This document shows, in pieces, positions 1 to 5,537 of a stretch of 64,000 bases of DNA. Numbering within the stretch: position 1 is the stretch's first letter; the number at the start of each line of letters is the position of its first letter. The notes under the pieces were generated by a model, which was not told where the DNA came from, ran no database searches, and saw nothing but the letters and a program-made list of their open reading frames with translations. The stretch covers positions 28,401 through 92,400 of the forward strand of contig CAITYF010000056.1 in assembly GCA_903896545.1 (NCBI GenBank), in the 5' to 3' direction. Made by a program: the position numbers and the translations under genes. The DNA comes from an uncultured Myxococcales bacterium (lineage in GTDB: Bacteria; Myxococcota_A; UBA9042).

Positions 1-200
1 AGAAGCGCTACCCGATGCCGATGGACTGCGCGGAGAAGAATGACGTGTTCGTGGGGCGCATTCGCGAAGATCACAGCGTGCCCAACGGCATCGCGCTGTG
101 GGTCGTCTCGGACAACCTGCGCAAGGGCGCTGCGACGAACGCTGTGCAGATCGCGCAGCTCGCTGTCGCACGTGGCTGGGTACACGGCGCGCCGGATTGA
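1..200 (+). CDS. asd: aspartate-semialdehyde dehydrogenase, C-terminal fragment
   Basis: The reading frame is open from the window edge (codons in frame from base 3) to the TGA at 198-200. It encodes the last ~65 residues of a cytoplasmic aspartate-semialdehyde dehydrogenase, the NADPH-dependent reductase that makes aspartate semialdehyde for lysine/DAP, threonine and methionine. The segment RYPMPMDCAEKNDVFVGRIR followed by SVPNGIALWVVSDNLRKGAA and a terminal NAVQIAQLAV helix is the typical C-terminal end of this family: the substrate-contacting arginine region and the conserved SDNLRKGAA turn. The N-terminal nucleotide-binding domain and the catalytic cysteine lie outside the window. The end of the gene looks intact and complete. 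Confidence 0.9.
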   Translation, partial: KRYPMPMDCAEKNDVFVGRIREDHSVPNGIALWVVSDNLRKGAATNAVQIAQLAVARGWVHGAPD

Positions 201-252
201 GCGCATCGGAAACAAATGCGGACGCGCGGCTGTTGGAGTGAAGTTCGACGGA

Positions 253-268
253 TTTGCCAGAATGGCAC
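253..268. promoter_or_regulatory. palindromic element, candidate activator (UAS) site 1
   Basis: The core is TGCCA-gaa-TGGCA at 255-267, a perfect 5-3-5 palindrome, inside the longer string TTTGCCAGAATGGCAC. The same 16-mer with one change occurs at 4220-4235. In both places the palindrome centre is 113 bp upstream of the second G of a -24 element. This is the expected position for an upstream binding site of a sigma-54 enhancer-binding protein. The protein is unknown. Confidence 0.6.
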
Positions 269-371
269 GCTGTTGGGCAAAGTAGCTCGCTTGTGTGCCG
301 TGACGGCAGCGTCGCGGACCGGGTCGCGCGGGCAACTTCAAGTGTCTACACGGTAAAGCCGCGTGGCGAGT

Positions 372-387
372 TGGCACGGACTGTGCA
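372..387 (+). promoter_or_regulatory. sigma-54 (-24/-12) promoter for the MYXO-CTERM/beta-barrel gene
   Basis: The sequence TGGCACGgactGTGCA fits the sigma-54 consensus TGGCACG-N4-TTGCA except for one base. The invariant GG (373-374) and GC (385-386) are at the required 12-bp spacing. The predicted start site is near 398, 40 bp ahead of the ATG at 438. This placement is the main reason the upstream in-frame GTG at 363 was not taken as the start. Confidence 0.65.
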
Positions 388-437
388 TGGTAGACAAGAC
401 GGTGCAGAGGACCGCGCACCCGGCGAGAAGCGAGACA

Positions 438-2228
438 ATGAAACGGCCGACCCACAAACTTCTGGTTTCCCTCTCCACGGCGGTCGCGCTCGTGAGCGCG
501 TTTGCCCAACCGGCGCTGGCGGCTGTGGTGCGCATCGACTCGGTCGAAGCAACGCCGAAGAACGACTTCACGCCTAGCGTCGATCGTTTTGGCCAGCCGC
601 CGTATCAGGCCGCCGATTCGCTCGTACCGCACAACCTGAACATTGAAGATTGCAAAGCGATCTCCGCCGTTCAAACCGGCGCGCGCGTCCGCTTCACGTG
701 GACCTGGCAGGACAAGGCGCCGCTGAACCTCACGCCGGTTTATGGCGTCAAGCTCGCGCCCCCAAGCATCAACTGCGACGCCAACAGCATGACGGAAAGC
801 GTCACGGCGAACGGCTGCATCGTCTTGTGGTCGGACCGCAGCTTCAGCAATCCGCTGACGGCGTACGGTGAAATTGTCGACGTGGACTTCAAGACGCTAT
901 TGGGCACCTACGCTGCCGATCCGAGCGGGATCAACTGCAACGCAAACACCGAGACGGACGTCCGGATCTACTTTGTGCTGCCGGCAACGACGATGGTGGC
1001 TGGTTCGGCGACGACCTACACCGGCACCGCGATGGCGATCCACCTCGATCTCGCGCCGCCGCCGACGCCAACGGCGGACACGCCAGCGCCCGGCAACGCG
1101 AACCTGCGGGTGACCTGGACTCAGGCGGACTCGACGGACACAACGGTTTCGGCCCGCGTGTACTGGTCCGATCAGCCGTTCACCGCGACGAACGCGACGA
1201 CGCAAACCAGCCACTCGTCGACGCTGACCGGCACGAGCTACCAGATTACAGGGCTGGAGAACGGCAAGACGTACTACGTTTCCGTGACCGCGGTGGACAA
1301 CCACGGCAATGAGAGCGCCGGTTCGCCCGTGATGACGGGCACGCCGGTCATCACCTACGACCTGTGGAGCAAGTACCAAGAAGATGGCGGCCAGGAGCAA
1401 GGCGGTTACTCGCCCTGCAGCGCCCAGCCGCGTGGCAACGCCGGACCGATGGCGCTCCTCGGCGCTTTGGGTCTCATCGTGCTGTTTCTGGCGCGTCGAC
1501 GTTCGCGCGTCCACGCTGCAAAGGCGCTGCTGCTGTTTTTCATTGCGGTGCCGCTGGCGATTCCGGTTCAGGCGCAAGCCGCTTCACCGCAGACCGCGAG
1601 CGTCGACTTTCGCGTCAGCAATTACACGCCCAGCGTCGACAAGTCGTTTCCCAGCCGCACGCCATACGCGGACGTGATGAAGGACGGCGACTTTGGCGTA
1701 GGCCTGAACATCGATTGGCGTATTTGGCACGCCTTTGGTGAATTCGCGGTCGGCATCGGCGCAGGTCGCTGGTCACATCAAGGCACGGCGCTTCTGGGCG
1801 ACGGCTCCGCCTCCAACGACAAGACGCGCATGACGATCATTCCGCTCACGCTCGACGCGACCTACCGCTTCGATGTGCTCGCTGAGCGCTACGAGTTCCC
1901 CGTCGTTCCGTACGCACGCATCGGCGCCGTCTACGGCCTCTGGTGGATGCTCGACGGCGTGGAGAACATCAGCGTCTACACCAACAAAGCCGGCAAGTCT
2001 GTGCGCGCGATCGGCGGCACCGGCGGTTTACAGGGGACGATCGGCTTGCGCCTCCTTCTGGATGTGTTCGAACCGGGCGCCGCGCGCAGCTTCGACATCG
2101 AAATGGGCGTGAACCACTCGTACCTCTTCGCGGAAGTGCAGAAGCTGTGGCTGAACGATTTTGGCAGCTCCAAGTCGATCGACCTCTCTGACACCGTTCT
2201 CGCGTTTGGCCTGGCGTTCGATCTGTGA
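438..2228 (+). CDS. MYXO-CTERM (MXAN_2561-like) / outer-membrane beta-barrel (MXAN_2562-like) fusion protein
   Basis: The protein has 596 residues. A signal peptide (MKRPTHKLLVSLSTAVALVS to ~29) leads into an unassigned exported region (~30-205), then a fibronectin type III domain (~215-305). Next comes a classic MYXO-CTERM tail: Cys327, a hydrophobic helix 336-352, then RRRSR. Translation does not stop there. It runs through a second signal-like helix ending in AIPVQAQA (361-381) and into a ~210-residue beta-barrel that opens with SVDFRVSNYTPSVDKSF. In Myxococcus these halves resemble two neighbouring genes of the MXAN_2561 and MXAN_2562 families; here no stop or plausible restart separates them. 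The ATG at 438 follows the GAGAAG at 425-430 and lies downstream of a sigma-54 promoter. The stop overlaps the truA start (GTGA). The family names come from memory and the role is unknown; membrane localisation is inferred. Confidence 0.7.
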   Translation: MKRPTHKLLVSLSTAVALVSAFAQPALAAVVRIDSVEATPKNDFTPSVDRFGQPPYQAADSLVPHNLNIEDCKAISAVQTGARVRFTWTWQDKAPLNLTPVYGVKLAPPSINCDANSMTESVTANGCIVLWSDRSFSNPLTAYGEIVDVDFKTLLGTYAADPSGINCNANTETDVRIYFVLPATTMVAGSATTYTGTAMAIHLDLAPPPTPTADTPAPGNANLRVTWTQADSTDTTVSARVYWSDQPFTATNATTQTSHSSTLTGTSYQITGLENGKTYYVSVTAVDNHGNESAGSPVMTGTPVITYDLWSKYQEDGGQEQGGYSPCSAQPRGNAGPMALLGALGLIVLFLARRRSRVHAAKALLLFFIAVPLAIPVQAQAASPQTASVDFRVSNYTPSVDKSFPSRTPYADVMKDGDFGVGLNIDWRIWHAFGEFAVGIGAGRWSHQGTALLGDGSASNDKTRMTIIPLTLDATYRFDVLAERYEFPVVPYARIGAVYGLWWMLDGVENISVYTNKAGKSVRAIGGTGGLQGTIGLRLLLDVFEPGAARSFDIEMGVNHSYLFAEVQKLWLNDFGSSKSIDLSDTVLAFGLAFDL

Positions 2229-3055
2229 GCGAAGTGTCCAATCCGGAAGCCGCGCGTCAGGTGCTCCTGTGGGTGCAGTTTGACGGCAGCGACTTTTGTG
2301 GGTTCCAAAAACAACTTCAGGATCGCACTGTCGCGGGTACGCTGGAAGGCGCCTGGCTGAAGATGCTGGGCGAGACCGTCGTCGCGCGCTCGTCGAGCCG
2401 AACGGATTCCGGCGTTCACGCGCGGCGCATGCCGGTGCTGATCCGCACGCAAAAGGACGTCCAACCGCGTGGCCTGATGCTTGGGCTGAACAGCTTTCTG
2501 CCCGCCGATCTCGCCGTCCAGGAAGCCGTCGACGTTCCGGCAGATTTTGACGTACGCAACGACGCGGTTGGCAAGCGCTACGTGTATCGGCTCTGGGTGT
2601 CCGAGAGCCGAGCGCCTCTGTGGCGGCGCTTTGCCTGGCAAGTGCGCGGTCCGCTGGACATTGCGGCGATGGAAGAGGCCGCACACCACTTGCAGGGCGT
2701 CCACGATTTCAGCGCATTTCGCGGCGCAGGCTGCGTCGCCAAATCGACCGTACGGCACATTCGCCGCGTGCACGTCGACGCAAGTCAGTTCCCACTGGTG
2801 CAGATCGAGGTCGATGGCAACGCGTTTCTGCTCAACATGGTGCGGATTTTCTCCGGCACGCTGGTCGACATCGGCCGCGGTCGCTTCAAGCCCGACGACA
2901 TTCCGGCGATTCTCGCGTCGCACGAGCGCACGCGCGCGGGACAAACCGCGCCGTCACACGGCCTGACGCTGGACGAAGTTTTCTACGGTCCGGCAGGCGC
3001 GCGCCAAGGGCTGGACTACAAGAATCTGCTCGCGCACATGGAAAGCGCGCGCTAG
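2225..3055 (+). CDS. truA: tRNA pseudouridine(38-40) synthase TruA
   Basis: The protein has 276 residues, usual for TruA. It converts uridines 38-40 of the tRNA anticodon arm to pseudouridine in the cytoplasm. The diagnostic motif SSSRTDSGVHARR is present, with the catalytic aspartate at Asp61. Other family blocks are visible: FDGSDFCGFQKQ near the N-terminus, the YVYRLW strand, HDFSAFRGAGC, and FLLNMVRIFSGTLVDIGRG near the C-terminus. The GTG start at 2225 overlaps the upstream TGA, so translation is probably coupled to the fusion gene. The C-terminus converges on the minus-strand lipoprotein gene with only 5 bp between the stops. Nothing appears broken. Confidence 0.93.
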   Translation: MSEVSNPEAARQVLLWVQFDGSDFCGFQKQLQDRTVAGTLEGAWLKMLGETVVARSSSRTDSGVHARRMPVLIRTQKDVQPRGLMLGLNSFLPADLAVQEAVDVPADFDVRNDAVGKRYVYRLWVSESRAPLWRRFAWQVRGPLDIAAMEEAAHHLQGVHDFSAFRGAGCVAKSTVRHIRRVHVDASQFPLVQIEVDGNAFLLNMVRIFSGTLVDIGRGRFKPDDIPAILASHERTRAGQTAPSHGLTLDEVFYGPAGARQGLDYKNLLAHMESAR

Positions 3056-3060
3056 CCGAT

Positions 3061-4137
3061 TCACGGGATGCAGGCGAAACTACCTGAATTCCACTGACAT
3101 TTGTCCGGCGTGCAGTCCAACATCGCGATTTTGCCATTTTGGCAATACACCCAGGTGTTGGCATCGCACTTGCCTGTCGTCGTAATGAGCCCACCGCAAG
3201 CGGCGCCAACTACGGGCTTGCACTCGCCCGCGGGGCAGCCCCAGCCGGTTGGACAGGACCCGCACTGACCGCCGCAACCGTCGTCGCCGCATTTCTTGAG
3301 CGTGCCGTTGGGCAACTTGCAGCTGGGCTTGCAGATCTTTTGGATGCAGCCGTTCTTCTGGGTCGGGATGTCAAAGCCGCAGGTCTTGGTGTCGACTGGC
3401 AGGACCGCCGCGCAGTCCTTGGCGATCTTCTTGGCCAGCGCGCCTTCGCCTTCACAGGTCACGAGCACGTCGCCCTCACAGTTTCCCTTGGCCAGATCGA
3501 GACCGGCACACGCGGACGTCTTGCAAGCGCCCGCGTCGGTGCAGTACTCGGTCGACGCGCACACGCCGCAGTTCTTGCCGCAGCCGTCATCGCCGCAGAC
3601 TTTGCCGGTGCAGTTCGGTTTGCAATCGTTGGGATGGCACAAAAAGTCGATGCCGCAGTTGAACCCGGTGTCGCAGAGCCCGCATTGCCCTTGGCAACCG
3701 TCGTCGCCACACGCTTTGGTCTTACCCGCCGGTGTGGTGCAGATTTTTTGGCAGAAATCGTCGCACTTCGTTTGGTCTTTGCTGCAGAACTTGCTGCTGG
3801 GGCAAAAGCCGCAGACAGACCCGCAGCCGTCCGGTCCGCAGATCTTCGGGATTCCGGTGGCGGTATTTTTGCAGGTCTTCTGGCAGCCATCGGGAATGTC
3901 GAGGAGCGTTGCGTCGGTTACAGGTTGGTCTGTATCGCCGTCCACGACGTCGGTGCCCTGGTCGACGTCGTCGGTGCTCGCGTCGGTCAGGTCAGTCGCA
4001 TCTTCGGAAACGGAATCCGCCGCGGTGTCGCCTGCGGCATCAACGGCCACGTCATCGGGCGTCGTCGACGTCTTTGAACTCCCGCATGCGGCGACGGTAC
4101 AGGCAAAAAGGACGGCCAATGTCAGGCGAATCTTCAC
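3061..4137 (-). CDS. Cys-rich lipoprotein with CGDDGC repeats
   Basis: The protein has 358 residues. It begins at a GTG (4137-4135) preceded by a GAGGA ribosome site. The N-terminus MKIRLTLAVLFACTVAACGS is a lipoprotein signal with lipobox Cys18. A ~70-residue linker rich in Asp, Thr, Ala and Ser follows. The rest is built of repeated cysteine modules with the recurring signature CGDDGCGxxCGxC (for example KVCGDDGCGKNCGVC and KKCGDDGCGGQCGSC), each probably disulfide-bonded outside the cytoplasm. Such repeat lipoproteins are common in Myxococcota genomes but have no defined function. The gene is convergent with truA and divergent from gspC, sharing a 283-bp intergenic region. An earlier in-frame ATG at 4302 would add a non-signal leader and is unlikely. 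Confidence 0.75.
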   Translation of the reverse strand: MKIRLTLAVLFACTVAACGSSKTSTTPDDVAVDAAGDTAADSVSEDATDLTDASTDDVDQGTDVVDGDTDQPVTDATLLDIPDGCQKTCKNTATGIPKICGPDGCGSVCGFCPSSKFCSKDQTKCDDFCQKICTTPAGKTKACGDDGCQGQCGLCDTGFNCGIDFLCHPNDCKPNCTGKVCGDDGCGKNCGVCASTEYCTDAGACKTSACAGLDLAKGNCEGDVLVTCEGEGALAKKIAKDCAAVLPVDTKTCGFDIPTQKNGCIQKICKPSCKLPNGTLKKCGDDGCGGQCGSCPTGWGCPAGECKPVVGAACGGLITTTGKCDANTWVYCQNGKIAMLDCTPDKCQWNSGSFACIP

Positions 4138-4179
4138 GGAATCCTCGACGCGCGTGCCGGACACAACCGACGCTCGCTC

Positions 4180-4208
4180 AGCATAGCGGTCGCGGCGCGG
4201 ATCGCCAA
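4180..4208 (-). promoter_or_regulatory. sigma-70 type promoter for the Cys-rich lipoprotein
   Basis: Read on the minus strand, TTGGCG (4208-4203) and TATGCT (4185-4180) are separated by 17 bp. The same -10 hexamer, TATGCT, appears in the promoter at 20371. The spacing to the GTG start at 4137 is reasonable. Confidence 0.5.
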
Positions 4209-4219
4209 GATCAAGGCTG

Positions 4220-4235
4220 TTTGCCAAAATGGCAC
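4220..4235. promoter_or_regulatory. palindromic element, candidate activator (UAS) site 2
   Basis: TGCCA-aaa-TGGCA lies at 4222-4234 inside TTTGCCAAAATGGCAC. It matches 15 of 16 bases of the element at 253-268. Its centre (4228) is 113 bp from the -24 G at 4341, the same distance as at the first locus. It is interpreted as the enhancer-protein site for the secretion operon. Confidence 0.65.
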
Positions 4236-4338
4236 AGCGAATCGCTGCAAGCGAGCCAGACGTGCCAGCACGGCGCGCGCTTTGCGCTAGCGAGTTGGGC
4301 AAACCGGCGGATCAATGACGATCTTTTTTTACACAAGC

Positions 4339-4354
4339 TGGCACGAAGCTTGCT
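4339..4354 (+). promoter_or_regulatory. sigma-54 (-24/-12) promoter of the gsp operon
   Basis: TGGCACGaagcTTGCT matches the sigma-54 consensus TGGCACG-N4-TTGCW at every fixed position, with GG at 4340-4341 and GC at 4352-4353. A T-run (4324-4330) lies just upstream. The predicted transcript start is near 4365, giving a ~56-nt leader before the gspC ATG. Confidence 0.85.
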
Positions 4355-4420
4355 TCTACAACGTACGGGCCACTGCGCCCGCAACCCAAAGCCGCCGAGC
4401 GGCACGCGGAAGTTGAACGG

Positions 4421-5470
4421 ATGGAGACCCTTATCAAACGGCATTTCTGGGTGATCAACCTGCTGGGGCTGGGCATCATTGCTTGGCTGGCGGCGGGTTC
4501 GGTCAACGCCGGCGTCGGTGTGCTGCTGGCCAAAGCCGGTCGCGGTGAAGACAAGGTCAACATCGCAGCGGCGACGGGCGACACGCGCGTGCAAAAGCGT
4601 CTGACGGACGGCCGCGTGCACGAAACATCGGGTGCGGAAATGTATGGCCGCAGCATCTTCCTGATCGAAGAACCGCCAGAGCCCGAGGAAGCGGAAGAGA
4701 CGGATCAAAACGGCGAAGAAGGTGCGGACGGCGTAGGCGCCGAGAAGCCGCTGGAAGCGACCTACGAACCGACGACGCTGCCGATCAAGCTTCTGGGTAC
4801 GATGGTGGTGAAACCCGCGGCGTTCTCATCGGGCTCGGTGGAAATCGACAAGAAAGAGCAGAAAGTGGTGTCGGTGGGCACCGTGCTGCTCGATGGTAAG
4901 GCGGAAGTCGTGCTGATCGCGCGCAATTTCCTCGTGCTGAAGGAAGACAACAAGCTCACCGTGGCGCTCATGTTCACCGGCAAAGAAGGCGAAGCGGCGG
5001 CTACACCCGCGGTGCCAGGTCAGCCAGGTCAGCCGACGCCGCCCCCGATGCCCACGCCGCCGATCGATCGATCGCCGCCGCGGCCCGCGGTGCCCACGCC
5101 CGCGACCAGCAGCAAAGCGGGCGACGTGCCGGGCGTGAAGAAGACCGGGCAGTATTCGTACGAACTGGAACGCAAGCACGTGCAGGACAAGATCAAGGAC
5201 GTCACCAAGTTGGGCAGCGAAGTGCGCCCGGTGCCGAACTACCGCAACGGCAAGTACGACGGCGTCAAGATGCTGGGCATGAACGACTCCAGCCTCTTTA
5301 AGGAAATCGGCTTTGAAAACGGCGACATCTTGCAGTCGGTGAACGGCGAAAAGATGGACAGCGCCAACAAGTCGCTGGCGCTTTACGAGGCGCTGAAGAG
5401 CAAATCGCGGTTGACCATCCTGATTGAGCGGGACGGGATCGCCAAGACGTTGCGCTACACGATTCAGTGA
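4421..5470 (+). CDS. gspC: type II secretion system protein GspC
   Basis: The protein has 349 residues. GspC is the inner-membrane clamp that links the cytoplasmic platform to the secretin and helps choose substrates. A single N-terminal membrane helix (~9-26, VINLLGLGIIAWLAAG) is followed by an acidic stretch (EEPPEPEEAEET). The homology region comes next (~110-180, starting PIKLLGTMVV), then a Pro-rich linker, and finally a PDZ-type domain (~270-349) with the segment FENGDILQSVNGEKMD. It is the first gene of the operon and lies 56 bp below the sigma-54 start. The frame is intact. Confidence 0.9.
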   Translation: METLIKRHFWVINLLGLGIIAWLAAGSVNAGVGVLLAKAGRGEDKVNIAAATGDTRVQKRLTDGRVHETSGAEMYGRSIFLIEEPPEPEEAEETDQNGEEGADGVGAEKPLEATYEPTTLPIKLLGTMVVKPAAFSSGSVEIDKKEQKVVSVGTVLLDGKAEVVLIARNFLVLKEDNKLTVALMFTGKEGEAAATPAVPGQPGQPTPPPMPTPPIDRSPPRPAVPTPATSSKAGDVPGVKKTGQYSYELERKHVQDKIKDVTKLGSEVRPVPNYRNGKYDGVKMLGMNDSSLFKEIGFENGDILQSVNGEKMDSANKSLALYEALKSKSRLTILIERDGIAKTLRYTIQ

Positions 5471-5537
5471 GCGGGCAAACTTTGTGTGAGTTTTCGCGTC
5501 GTTAGACGCACACCTGGTCGGCCAACGGCTGGGCGAG

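Noticed and set aside
263..278. TGGCACGctgtTGGGC as another sigma-54 promoter
   Set aside because: It overlaps the palindrome, but the GC of the -12 element is one base out of place and TTGC is not matched.
3132..3144. Third TGCCA-N3-TGGCA palindrome
   Set aside because: It lies inside the coding region of the Cys-rich lipoprotein, differs in the flanks and centre, and has no -24/-12 element at 113 bp in a useful place.
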